From assembly GCF_018812025.1 (NCBI RefSeq), contig NC_063045.1:1087623-1151622 (forward strand): a DNA stretch of 64,000 bases, read 5' to 3'. This DNA is from Megalobrama amblycephala. Lineage: Eukaryota > Chordata > Actinopteri > Cypriniformes > Xenocyprididae. Shown in pieces: positions 11,668-24,472 of this stretch. The translations under genes were made by a program, and so were the position numbers. The notes beneath the pieces were generated by a model. It ran no database searches. It saw only the letters and a program-made list of their open reading frames with translations, and was not told where the DNA came from. The stretch's first letter is position 1. The number at the start of each line of letters is the position of its first letter.

Positions 11668-11851
11668 TTGGGTCCAGTGCACAACTGTGTATACGGACCA
11701 CAATCCTTTGGTTTTCCTTCAACGCATGTCAAATGCAAATCACAGGCTCATGCATTGGGCACTAATTTGTCAAGGGTTTAATCTGAATATCCAGCACAAA
11801 AGAGGGGTTGAAAATGTGATTGCTGACACTCTTTCACGTATCCATTCTTAA
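11668..11851 (+). pseudogene. Ty3/gypsy retrotransposon RNase H fragment
   Basis: The frame reads VYTDHNPLVFL, then a block containing RLMHWALICQGF, then GVENVIADTLSRIHS and a stop. These are the TDH..L, RLMRW and N..ADALSR motifs at the C-terminal end of Ty3/gypsy RNase H. Reverse transcriptase lies upstream in intact elements and integrase downstream; both are missing. The LTR follows after only 26 bases, so this is an internally deleted relic. Confidence 0.75.
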
Positions 11852-11877
11852 AAACCTATGGTTTTTATTTTTAAGGG

Positions 11878-12488
11878 TGTTACATCCGATGTCTTTAGGC
11901 ACTGTTGCCATGTATGCTTTGAGCGTTTTGGTGCAGGAGAAGGTGTGGCCTACGCGGAGATCCTGATTGGTCTGGGCCCGATTGGCTGACTCCTGCTGTG
12001 ATGATATAAGGGCCACCCCAAACACCTTACGGAGGCCGACTTTGTGCCATTTTGTTTTGATTTCTCCTGTGTTTGTGTGTGCTTTGTAAAATTTGTTTTT
12101 GTTCAGTTCGAGTTATAATTTTCAGTATTGCTTTTGCCTTCAGTTACCTTATGTAAATATTATTTGTAAATATTCTAAGGGAAGTAGGGAGTGTGACGCC
12201 ATTTCTTTTTGCATATATCTTTATTCTATGTTTTGAGTTAAGGGAGTTAGGGAAGTTACTTTGTAATTTTCTTTAATGGGTTTTTTGTTTTTTTGTTTTT
12301 AGGGAATTTGGAGTGTACTTAAATTAGTTATTTCTGTTTGTTATTTTGGCCTGGTCCACTCCTGAATTTAATCCCTTTGTTTGTTTATTTTCATTATGTT
12401 GTGTTAATAAATCTACCTTTGTTGAAAATTTATCATCGAGTGAGCACACATTCATTTATTTTACGGCTGGCCCTAGACGGTCGTAACA
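11878..12488 (+). mobile_element. LTR of the Ty3/gypsy remnant (611 bp)
   Basis: It begins TGTTACATCC and ends GGTCGTAACA, the TG...CA form with TGTTAC/GTAACA short inverted ends. A TATA-like GATATAAGGG lies near 12004 and an AATAAA lies near 12406, as expected for an LTR promoter and poly(A) signal. The 5' LTR was not found in the window, so target-site duplication cannot be tested. Confidence 0.7.
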
Positions 12489-14340
12489 CTTGCGTCATGC
12501 CGAATCTGTGGATACCAGGATTTACCAGGATTTGCCAGGATTGGATGAACTATCGGTCCTCTATTTAATTGCAATATCTTTTAAAGAATTTGACATATCG
12601 GCACAAAATTTGAAATATGAAAACAAAAATGGATTCTTCATTTATCAAAATAAACATAAAATAGTACAAAATTGTCATAATTACATACTTCCTGAATGAC
12701 AAACTATGCCATATGGCATTTATATAAACTCAACATAGTTTTGCATTTTACTTAACATTAAATACACCACATCACTGATTAAAGTGACATGAAATCAAAA
12801 CTGCTTATTACTGTTTCTGCTGTGAACAATTAATCTATGTATGTTTTTATAACAATCTTTAATAAAAATGTTCAGCCAGTCATGATCAGATCCCGTGGGG
12901 ATACACTGCAGTTATGTTTTCTAGTGTTTCTCTGATTGGAATTATATCACTAATTATAATATCACTGATAGTAAATAATTGCTACTTTTGATTGTGCCTA
13001 AAATCTGGCTTATTTTAGAGTTGCCAAATGCATGTTATAGTTCTGATTTGTATGCATTAATCTAAAATGATAGAATATTTAACTTTCATTTAATTACATT
13101 TTATAAATGCATATTTGCCCTATTTAAAAAAAAAAAAACTTTTTCTACTCTCAAGTCCACCAGGTGGCGACAATGCACCTGAAGTTGCCACAAAAGAAGT
13201 GTTGCCAGACACTTAATTTAGACCTTTGTATGATGTACGATCAATAATAATAATAAAAAAATCCCATTATGTACGATAATTTCCCACTAAGGTACACCTA
13301 GTTATTCATCTATTTTGGTAATATGAAGGTCATGATTAAATCTCAGGGTCAGTCCATGTTTTTTTTTTTTTTCCGTTTATGCGTAAATAAAACTTGACTA
13401 TCAGATGATCTTTGAACTGAGCCGCACAGAAATGACTGAACAATTTTTTTATTCATCTTTGTCAAACTTTGAGCAATCGAAACGAACATTGGTACGTTTT
13501 ATCGGAACCATGATCTGAGTGTCCATGCCAAATTTGGGAACAGCACAAAAAGTTTGTTGGTCTAGATAAAAAGCTGTATTCGGTACGCTTGATTCGTCAA
13601 GTCACCTTTATTTAGCGCTTTTTACAATGCAGATTGTGTCAAAGTATAGATTTACAGAGATAGATGGAACATAATTTTGGCTGTACAGCAGCTAAAATAG
13701 TGTTATTGTGCAGCTTAAGTAAGTTCAGTATTGATTCATTCCGTTGTAAAAATAATTAGTTATTAATTTAGTTCATTTACCTAATCTAAAAACTCGTGTA
13801 CGATAATTGTCTTCCAAAAACAATCATTTTGAGCTTCTGGTACGATACTTGGACATTTCCAATCTGGCAACCCTGCACAAAAGGAAAAGGAATGAGGAAC
13901 TGAGCGCTCCAAAGACTGGTTCTTCATCTAAGGTTGGTAAAAGTTTCTTTATTTGAACGAGCTCGATTTAGATTAAATCTCAGGGTCAGTCCATGTTTTT
14001 TGTTTTTTTTCTGTTTATGCGTAAATAAAACTTGACTAACATCATTTGTAGAGCGTCTCCCATTCAACACATCCATTAATTTTAGTATTATTTTAATGTT
14101 TAAAAAAATGTCCTTGTAATGATGACTGAATGAATCGACACGTTGCAGTACAGTCATTTATAGCTTCTTAGTTCAGAATGGGATTGTTTAATTGTTTAAG
14201 GGTTACCTGTGTACTTAAGAAATAGTTTCAACAAGGATGTGTTTTCCTAGAAAATTGACACATGCAAATGAATTGAAATCTAAATCGAATAATGAAATAT
14301 ATATCAAAATCTAGTCTTAATATCGTCTTTGTGCTGGCAG
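12489..14340. other. Non-coding stretch with several repeat pieces
   Basis: It holds the second copy of the 150-base duplicate (13401-13546) and a piece of L2 3' tail in minus orientation (about 13594-13720). It also holds two copies of a 60-base block beginning ATCTCAGGGTCAGTCCATGT (about 13344 and 13976), which ends in AAATAAAACTTGACTA. No gene, promoter module or exon is recognised. Confidence 0.5.
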
Positions 14341-14401
14341 AAGCTGAGAGATCCAGAAGAATCATGCAGAATGAAACATGAAGATGCTGAAGAACAAAGA
14401 G
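14341..14401 (+). CDS. Unit B start exon (coding exon 2 variant)
   Basis: This follows a GTGCTGGCAG acceptor and ends with GAACAAAGAG before GTTGGTGTTT. It encodes the FINZ-type start segment, but the usual initiating ATG is CTG here (14344). The next in-frame ATG is at 14371 (MKHEDAEEQR) with A at -3. It splices in phase to 17254 to give EEQR-DLLDENEEN. Unlike the other units, the acceptor lies right before this segment, so the long 5'-UTR part of exon 2 is absent. An upstream coding exon cannot be excluded. Confidence 0.7.
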
Positions 14402-14647
14402 GTTGGTGTTTATTCTTGATTCTGATAAAATAAATAATTTAAAAAATTGTTTTTATGTGCATTTTGGGATATAGCATAAAAAACGCTGGATGGAAACGCC
14501 AAGATGCGGATCAATTCTAAAAATGCGCATAAAAACGTATGTGCTCAATTGAGGCAAATACATTTTTTATCTGATAACAAAACATGCCTATAAACTTAGA
14601 CTGTGACAGACAGAGTCTGAAATTAACTTTTTCACTCATCAGCCAAC

Positions 14648-15097
14648 ACAAGTTCAGTGGTAGTAGAGCTCTGTTGAGTTGCTGTCATGAATTCTCACAC
14701 CACTGTGTAATTTAATATGCAAACCTGAAACAGAAGATGTTACCGTTTCCTCATTCCCTACATTGTTTGGCATTTTTTCAACATGACAATGAGGATATAC
14801 ATTCTTTCAAGCTGAAAAACCTTCTGTGGACATGTACTGCACTCAATCTTAACACTCTTGAGTGCCTGTGGGGGATTCTGTAGAGACGAGTTGAGCAACA
14901 CTCCCCATTAAAGATCAGGGCGTTTAAGGAGCTCATCATCCAGGAGTTAAACAGGACAGATGTGACAATTTGTCATGAACTTGTTCACTCCGTGCCAAGA
15001 AGGGTCAGAGCACTACATTCAAAATTATGGAGGGCATAAAGAAAATACATGTTTTGTATTTGTTCAGAGGGAGTGTACTCATTTATGCTGTGCAGTA
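14648..15097 (+). mobile_element. Tc1/mariner transposase fragment with 3' TIR
   Basis: On the + strand, degenerate translation gives KFSGSRALL, then FFQHDNE (a catalytic D block), then LNTLECLWGIL, stop, RRVEQHSPLKIRAFKELI and VPRRVRALHSKLW. This is the C-terminal half of a Tc1-type DDE transposase. The piece ends in GTGTACTCATTTATGCTGTGCA, a terminal inverted repeat. The 5' half is missing. Confidence 0.75.
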
Positions 15098-15104
15098 TAT
15101 ATAT

Positions 15105-15657
15105 ACACAGTGGTGTGAGAATTCATGATAGCATTGATAAAGCACAACTCCCTCATACCTTCAGCACTCACACATCCCTAAATAAGAGCTTTACTACCAC
15201 TGAACTTTACTGTGGGAACCAGGCACTTCTCACTGTACTCCTCCTCTAGCAACACCATAACATTTTGGATGCTGTTAGATCCAAAATGATTGCTTTGGTC
15301 TTATGAGACCAGCGTATTGATTCCCAGAATCTATATTTTGTAAATATGGGCTTTGGAAATGGCTAGCTGACTTCATTGTGCTTTGGCTACAGTAGGTAGT
15401 TCCAGTGAGAACAACAACCATGCATGTCATTTCTGCTGCATCTTACTCTATGAGATAAACAGTCACTCTTTTCATAGCTTTTGCTGGCACTGAGACACTT
15501 GCTTGGTATTTCTCCTGCTCTTTGTCTAGCAAAAAAATCCCTCATCACTAAATGAAAGCTTAAAATGAAGGCCTGGTTATTTCAGGAGCCTTGTCTGCCT
15601 TGCTGACTTTCAGAAGTTTCAGAGGGGGTGTACTCATTTATGCTGTGCACTGTATAC
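15105..15657 (-). mobile_element. Second Tc1/mariner fragment, opposite orientation
   Basis: Its minus strand gives a degenerate Tc1 middle region (FGSNSIQNV ... PTVKFSGSKAL) corresponding to the FG...PTVKHGGG blocks. The right end carries the same terminal sequence as the first copy (GTGTACTCATTTATGCTGTGCACTG), followed by TA. The two pieces face each other, so the locus holds a rearranged or doubly inserted element. Confidence 0.6.
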
Positions 15658-15669
15658 CAAACTACACGA

Positions 15670-15965
15670 GCCGAGCTCTGCTGTTCGCTATCATTATTGT
15701 TCAACAACTGGTTCATTTCATTCACGAACGACGGTTCGTTCAACTCATTTATGTACCAGAATTCGTTCAACTCGTTCACAAATGAGATCTCTCTTGTTCA
15801 GACTCAAAAGCATCTCGTTCAGTGAAGGGCGTATTCATTCACTACATTCAACAAATCACATGCTCCATCACATCTGACAAGAAACGAAAAATATGAGTCA
15901 ATGGATTATGTGAATGAGAACGATTCATTCACCTAAAGGATTCGTTCTAAAAGAATCGATTCGTA
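15670..15965. repeat. TTCGTTCA-rich dispersed repeat
   Basis: Many short TTCGTTCAACTCGTTCAC-like and GAACGATTCATTCACC-like words make up this stretch, which ends in AAAGAATCGATTCGTAAC. It looks like a non-autonomous fish repeat. Family unknown; no coding. Confidence 0.45.
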
Positions 15966-17110
15966 ACATCACTATCTCCCACATATTTTGCTATTCTACC
16001 TGCGCTTATTTCTGTCGTTGGTAGCGGTGGGTGGTAATAGACAGTTATATACAGTTTTACACCATCATGCTGATGATATTTCTTTATTCATTCAACAATC
16101 CTAAAGCCTGAACCTCTGCCTGAGGCTGGCCTTTCATCTCCCTCGCAAAAACATTTGTGTTCCCTCAAAAAAAATTTTGTTCTCTTGCAAAGATCTCTTA
16201 AGATTTTGTGAATGAATACAAAATTTCTTGCAGGAACGTAAAACATTTTGCATTCAAATGTGAAGTTTGTCGTGGGAACACAAAAGCATTGAAATATTAT
16301 TTTTCCTCTCATCTAGGCATGTGACGGTATCAAATTTTCATGTTGCGAAAATTTCTGAAGCTTTTATCACGGTATACGGTATTATCATGATATTGAAATA
16401 AGTTGTTGTTACAAAAAAAGTGTTGTCATAGTATAACAGGTTTAAGAACTCTTTTTCTTATAACATAAATAACTCTGAACATTACAATAATACAATACAC
16501 AAAATACAATAACACAATATACAAAAAATTATAAAGAAAAATGTGCATTAAAGTGCAAAAGAATTATAAAGAACAACAGGTCACATTTTATAATTAAAGG
16601 CCTCATTATTTAATGAAAAATGTGCATTAAAGTGCAAATAAATTATAAAGAACAACAGGTGACATTTTATAATTAAAGGCCTCATTATTTAATGTTAGTT
16701 AATGCATTAACTAAGATTAAGAATAAGCAATAGCCACATTTGTTACAGAAGGTATTATTTTTAGCTTTGTTTACGGGGTTTCCGGGGTAACCGCAGCATT
16801 TCTGCTGTTCCTGCTGTTCAGAGAGTGAATGTGCACTTTCATTCAGCGCGTCTCCTTCACACGTTCTGCCATGTGCTTATCATGCATATCAGGCTTGTTT
16901 ACATCTGAGTGCACGTTTCCCTTTGACAGAGCATATTATCGGCATTATTACCGAATTATTACCGAATATCGACATAAGTCTACTCCCATCATAATGTCCC
17001 TTTATTAGGGGCTCTATAGATTTGTGCTTCTAATGAAAAAAAAGAAATTCTAGTACATCATTGTACCCCTTTCATGGAAATTTCCAGAGACATAATGGAT
17101 CAAAATCATC
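15966..17110 (+). repeat. Segment paralogous to 25745-26065, split by a hAT insertion
   Basis: CACATATTTTGCTATTCTAC and the following bases match 25745 onward. Matching continues through TAGCGGTGGGTGGTAATAGA, the ACACCATCAT block and CCATCATAATGTCCCTTTAT. This copy is interrupted at 16314-16982. The block belongs to the region before the unit B and unit C/D sequences and shows that flanking DNA was duplicated along with the genes. Confidence 0.75.
16306..16990. mobile_element. Non-autonomous hAT element with 8-bp duplication
   Basis: The element runs from TAGGCATGTGACGGTAT (16314) to ATCGACATAAGTCTA (16982). It is flanked by CTCTCATC (16306-16313) and CTCCCATC (16983-16990), 7 of 8 identical. 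The paralogous segment near 25958 reads straight through TTTTTCCTCCCATCATAATG with a single copy, i.e. the empty site. No transposase is encoded. Confidence 0.85.
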
Positions 17111-17253
17111 ATAATATTGTATAACAGTTGTTTGAACACAGCTCAATACTTTCTGCTATTACATCAGGGTTTTATATATTTTCATATCATATATTATCTT
17201 CATATTTTTCTGTTTTATTGATTTACTGAGTACTTTTTTAGCTTTAATTTCAG

Positions 17254-18716
<1,463 letters not shown>

Positions 18717-21700
18717 CAGGATCCCTGAAAAAACACGAAAGGATCCATACTGGAGAGAAACCTTACAAGTGTTCACACTGCAATAAGAGATTCAGTCGGT
18801 CAGGACATCTGAAAACACATGAGAGGATCCACACTGGAGAGAAACCTTACAAGTGTTCACACTGTGACAAGAGATTCAGTGATTCAGGAGTCCTGAAAAC
18901 ACACAAGATGATTCACACTGAAGAGAAACCTTACAAGTGTTCACACTGCGACAAGAGATTCAGTTGGTCAGGAGCCCTGAAACTACATGAGAGGATCCAC
19001 ACTGGAGAGAAACCTTACATGTGTTCACACTGCGACAAGAGATTTAGTTGGTCAGGACATCTGAAAACACACGAGAGGATCCACACTGGAGAGAAACCTT
19101 ACAAGTGTTCACACTGTGACAAGAGGTTCAGACAGTCAGGATCCCTGAAAAAACACGAAAGGATCCACACTGGAGAGAAACCTTACAAGTGTTCACACTG
19201 CAACAAGAGATTCAGTCGGTCAGAACATGTGAAAAAACACGAGATGATTCACACTGGAGAGAAACCTTACAAGTGTTCACACTGTGACAAGAGATTCACT
19301 GATTCAGGAGTCCTGAAAATGCATGAGATGATTCACACTGGAGAGAAACCTTACAAGTGTTCACGCTGCGACAAGAGTTTCCATCAGTCAGGAGCCCTGA
19401 AAAAACATGAGATGATTCACACTGGAGAGAAACCTTACAAGTGTTCACACTGCGACAAGAGATTCAGTTGGTCAGGAGCCCTGAAACTACATGAGAGGAT
19501 CCACACTGGAGAGAAACCTTACATGTGTTCACACTGCGACAAGAGATTTAGTTGGTCAGGACATCTGAAAACACACGAGAGGATCCACACTGGAGAGAAA
19601 CCTTACAAGTGTTCACACTGTGACAAGAGGTTCAGACAGTCAGGATCCCTGAAAAAACACGAAAGGATCCACACTGGAGAGAAACCTTACAAGTGTTCAC
19701 ACTGCAACAAGAGATTCAGTCGGTCAGGACATCTGAAAACACATGAGAGGATCCACACTGGAGAGAAACCTTACAAGTGTTCACACTGTGACAAGAGATT
19801 CAGTGATTCAGGAGTCCTGAAAATACACAAGATGATTCACACTGAAGAGAAACCTTACAAGTGTTTACACTGCGACAAGAGATTCAGTCAGTCAGGAGAC
19901 CTGAAAAAACATGAGATGATTCACACTGGAGAGAAACCTTTCAAGTGTTCACACTGCGACAAGAGATTCATTTGGTCAGGAGCCCTGAAAAAACATGAGA
20001 GGATCCACACTGGAGAGAAACCTTACATGTGTTCACACTGCGACAAGAGATTTAGTTTGTCAGGACATCTGAAAACACACAAGATGATCCACACTGGAGA
20101 GAAACCTTACAAGTGTTCACACTGTGACAAGAGGTTCAGACAGTCAGGATCCCTGAAAAAACACGAAAGGATCCACACTGGAGAGAAACCTTACAAGTGT
20201 TCACACTGCAATAAGAGATTCAGTCAGTCAGGACATCTGAAAACACATGAGAGGATCCACACTGGAGAGAAACCTTACAAGTGTTCACACTGTGACAAGA
20301 GATTCAGTGATTCAGGAGTCCTGAAAATACACAAGATGATTCACACTGAAGAGAAACCTTACAAGTGTTCACACTGCGACAAGAGATTCAGTCAGTCAGG
20401 AGCCCTGAAAAAACACGAGATGATTCACACTGGAGAGAAACCTTACAAGTGTTTACACTGCGACAAGAGATTCAATCAGTCAGGAGCCCTGAAACTACAT
20501 GAGAGGATCCACACTGGAGAGAAACCTTACATGTGTTTACACTGCGACAAGAGATTCAGTTGGTCAGGACATCTGAAAACACATGAGAGGATTCACACTG
20601 GAGAGAAACCTTACAAGTGTTCACATTGTGATAAGAGGTTCAGACAGTCAGGATCCCTGAAAAAACACGAGACGATCCACACTGGAGAGAAACCTTACAA
20701 GTGTTCACACTGTGACAAGAGGTTCAGACAGTCAGGATCCCTGAAAAAACACGAGAGGATCCACACTGGAGAGAAACCGTACATGTGTTCACACTGCGAA
20801 AAGAGATTCATTCATTCAGGAGACCTGAAAAAACATGAAATGATTCACACTGGAGAGAAACCATATATGTGTTCACACTGCGACAAGAGATTTAGTGAGT
20901 CAGGATATCTGAAATCACACGAGAGAATCCACACTGGAGAAAAACCTTACAAGTGTTCACACTGTGACAAGAGGTTCAGACAGTCAGGATCCCTGAAAAA
21001 ACACAAGAGGATCCATGCTGAAGAGAAACCTTACAAGTGTTCACACTGCGACAAGACATTCATTCATTCAGGATCCCTGAAACTACATGAGAGGATCCAC
21101 ACTGGAGAGAAACCTTACATGTGTTCACACTGCAACAAGAGATTCAGTTGGTCAGGACATCTGAAAAAACATGAGAGGATTCACACTGGAGAGAAACCTT
21201 ACAAGTGTTCACACTGTGACAAGAGGTTCAGACAGTCAGGATCCCTGAAAAAACACGAGAGGATCCACACTGGAGAGAAACCTTACAAGTGTTCACACTG
21301 TGACAAGAGGTTCAGACAGTCAGGAGCCCTGAAAACACACGAGAGGATCCACACTGGAGAGAAACCTTACATGTGTTCACACTGTGACAAGAGATTCATT
21401 CATTCAGGAGACCTGAAAAAACACGAGAGGATCCACACTGGAGAAAAACCATACAAGTGTTCACACTGTGACAAGAGATTCAGTCGGTCAGGAGCCCTGA
21501 AAACACATGAGAGGATCCACACTGGAGAGAAACCTTACAAGTGTTCACACTGTGACAAGAGATTCAGTGATTCGGGAGTCCTGAATACACATGAGAGGAT
21601 TCACACTGGAGAAAAACCATACAAGTGTTCACACTGTGACAAGAGATTCAGTCGGTCAGGAGCCCTGAAAACACATGAGAGGATCCACACTGAAGAGAAA

Positions 21701-22219
21701 CCTTACAAGTGTTCACACTGTGACAAGAGATTCAGTGATTCAGGAGTCCTGAATACACATGAGAGGATTCACACTGGAGAAAAACCATACAAGTGTTCAC
21801 ACTGTGACAAGAGATTCAGTCGGTCAGGAGCCCTGAAAACACATGAGAGGATCCACACTGAAGAGAAACCTTACAAGTGTTCACACTGTGACAAGAGATT
21901 CAGTGATTCAGGAGTCCTGAATACACATGAGAGGATTCACACTGGAGAAAAACCGTATCACTGCACTGCATGTGGAAGAGTTTCACTCATTCTTCTAATC
22001 TACACAGTCATGCAAAAACTCACATTAAGTAGCTTTTCTTTAGTTTCAGCAATTTCAACTGTGAAGCTGCATCTCTTCCCTATTAGTCTGTCCTAATTAG
22101 CCACAACGAGCGACAGGACAAAGAAGCATCGTTTAAAAGACCAGCAGTTTCAATGTATTCGGATCAACTCAAAGATGAAGTCCCTCCCCAAAGAACAATA
22201 TCTCTTACGTATCATTTTG

Positions 22220-23008
22220 CTTAATAATAGGGGTGTAACCGTACACGTATTTGTACCGAACCGTTTCGTACAGGACTTCCGTAAGATGCACATGTGTACC
22301 GAATGCATTACATTGCAAAAAGTGAACAAGGTCTCCTGTTTAAGATCGATTTAAGATCAAAGCTCTGCGTTTTTTTTTTTTATCATCATCTTTTTAAGTA
22401 TCATCTTTCATATTCTGTCCATTTTATCATGAAATTCAAACAGAAAATGCCGTTTTGACGCTATTTAATGTGGCGTGACAGATCACTGTATAGATGCCTC
22501 AAGTTCAAGCGGCAGCACGGAGCGTGAGTAAACGTGATCATCTCTTCCTCGTTAATAGGCTACTACTAGTTACAGAAATGAACATGAATGAACATCTAAA
22601 AGGGACAGTGTGTTGAAAGATACAGTACAACTTACTGAAATGTATAAAATCTCTGCTAAAATCACTGCTTTATGTGCAGCTTACATGTTTGAGTGTTGAT
22701 TATTATATCTAAAAATAAATAGCAATTGAATTTGGGCTAGTAGTTTGGGCTTTGTTGTTAACCTTTAATATTATACTGATGTTGAAGTAAGGTCTCCCTA
22801 CATAGTTCACAGCATTAGTAGACATAATTAGTTTTATCCTTAAGGAACATTTAGTTATAATTAAATTTATTTAAAGATAAAGACAGAATTTGTTCAGTAA
22901 GCCACTGTTAAACACCTGCTGTACCGAACTCATACCAAACCGTGACTTCAAAACTGAGGTATGTACCGAACCATCAGTTTTTTGTACCGTTACAACCCTA
23001 TTTAATAA
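22220..23008. mobile_element. Non-autonomous hAT element in unit B 3' flank
   Basis: It begins TAGGGGTGTAACCGTACA (22228) and ends TGTACCGTTACAACCCTA (23000), imperfect inverted ends. The flanking 8-mers are CTTAATAA (22220-22227) and TTTAATAA (23001-23008), 7 of 8 identical. There is no transposase. Just upstream (22090-22200) lies the usual unit 3'-UTR sequence. Confidence 0.85.
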
Positions 23009-23460
23009 TAAATTAATAAATTTAATAATCAAATAATCAATTTAGTTTGAGTTTAATTTTTTTTTTGTAGTACAGTGATGCACTGATTGCAATTTTCTTT
23101 CCGATTTCCGATTTTTAAAAAAAAAAAATGTAATGTGACCTGCAAAGACCAATCTTTGCCGATTCCGAACTACAACTGACACCATATACAAACAAAAATC
23201 TACTTTTCTTCAACACAAATGTTTATTTTCATAAAAGAAAAGACAAAAAGTCAGTAATAAAATAAAGACAAATAAACAAATGGCAAATAACAGCACAAAT
23301 AAAATCAATAGAATAAAGAGAGCTGTGAAACTTCTTTCAACAGCTTTAAATATGGATATTTTTCTTATACAAGCCCATTTCTTTGCTTCAGAAGGCCTTT
23401 ATTAACCCCCCAGAGCTGTGTGGATATCTTTTATGATGGATGATTGCACTTTTTTGGGCT
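23009..23460. other. Non-coding, A/T-rich, possible degraded transposon end
   Basis: CAGTGATGCACTGATTGCAA at about 23073 and the pyrimidine-rich sequence following resemble one end of a hAT-type repeat. No partner end or gene was found. Confidence 0.3.
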
Positions 23461-24188
23461 TCAAAATCTCAAAATATTTATTGCCATTATAAAGCTTGAA
23501 AGAGCCAGGACATTATTATATATATCTCCGATTTTGTTTGGCTGGGGGCCAATGTGGTGCCGGCAGTTCAGTGGGCCAGGGCGGCGTTGGTAACTCAGAG
23601 GGCCATGACAGATTGACCTCCGTGGCCTTGACCCAAGGCTCGGCCACAATGACCACGGACATATAGGACACATGGAATGAACTCTGCACTCAGGTTGGGG
23701 GCTGGAGTCCTCTCTGGACTCTGGATTGGGACAGGAGCCCTCTCTGGATGATAGTCTGGGGCTAGAGCCTTCACTGGACTATAGTCAGGGGCTGGAGCCT
23801 TCACTGGACGACAGTCAGAGGCTGGAGCCTACATGTGTGTAGCCCACACACATAACATGGCTGTGGCCATAATGATCAGTGCTTCATTGTCCTGAGCTGA
23901 CTGGAATGGCAGGAATGGGCTCTGGGATTTCTCTCACAGAAACAGGCTCAGGCAATTCTATCATGGGAACAGGCTCAGGAAATTCTCTGACAGGAACAGA
24001 CTGAGGCGTGGCAACCATGACGGGATGAGACTCTGGAATGGCGGGCATGACGGGACGAGACTCTGGAATGGCGACCATGACAACTGGTTCACAGACTTTC
24101 TACTCACACTCCACGATGGTGAAGGGGGATCCATTGTGGACGAACATCCACTCCAAATTGTCCTGGAAGCTCCCTCAAGGGAGCTCAA
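23461..24188 (-). pseudogene. Proline-rich repeat protein remnant (retroelement-associated type)
   Basis: Minus-strand frames give tandem short repeats such as MVAIPESRPVM, REFPEPVPM, APAPDYSPV and ERAPVPIQSPERTPAP, then WSLWPSLGSRPRR. Frameshifts and stops break the sequence into pieces of about 65-75 residues. Similar low-complexity Pro/Glu/Ser proteins are common in fish genomes near retroelements. I do not recognise a precise family and assign no function. No splice context or promoter is apparent. Confidence 0.4.
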
Positions 24189-24197
24189 CCCCCTAAA

Positions 24198-24472
24198 GGT
24201 TCAAACATTCACTGATGCTCCAGAAGGAAACAATGTAGATTAAGAGCCGAGGGCTGAAAACCTTTGACGAAGATGTCCAAATTTTTCTTATTTTGTATAA
24301 ATATATATATTTTTATTTAGTATTGCCCTTTGGAAGCAACAAAAGATATTTGCATGTTTCCCAGAAGACAAATTAAGTACAATTTTCCTTGATCTTCAAT
24401 TTCAAAAAGTTTTCACCCCCTGGCTCTTTATGCATCGTGTTTCCTTCTGGAGCATCAGTGAATGTTTGAACC
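24198..24472. repeat. Perfect 35-bp inverted repeat around a 205-bp centre
   Basis: The 35 bases at 24198-24232 (starting GGTTCAAACATTCACTGATG) are exactly complementary to 24438-24472. The enclosed DNA is A/T-rich with no gene. The right arm continues into the repeat at 24438-24910. Confidence 0.9.

Noticed and set aside
23461..24188. Proline-rich frames as a possible host gene
   Set aside because: Broken by stops and shifts, repeat-like, and similar to low-complexity ORFs linked to retroelements. Kept only as a low-confidence pseudogene.
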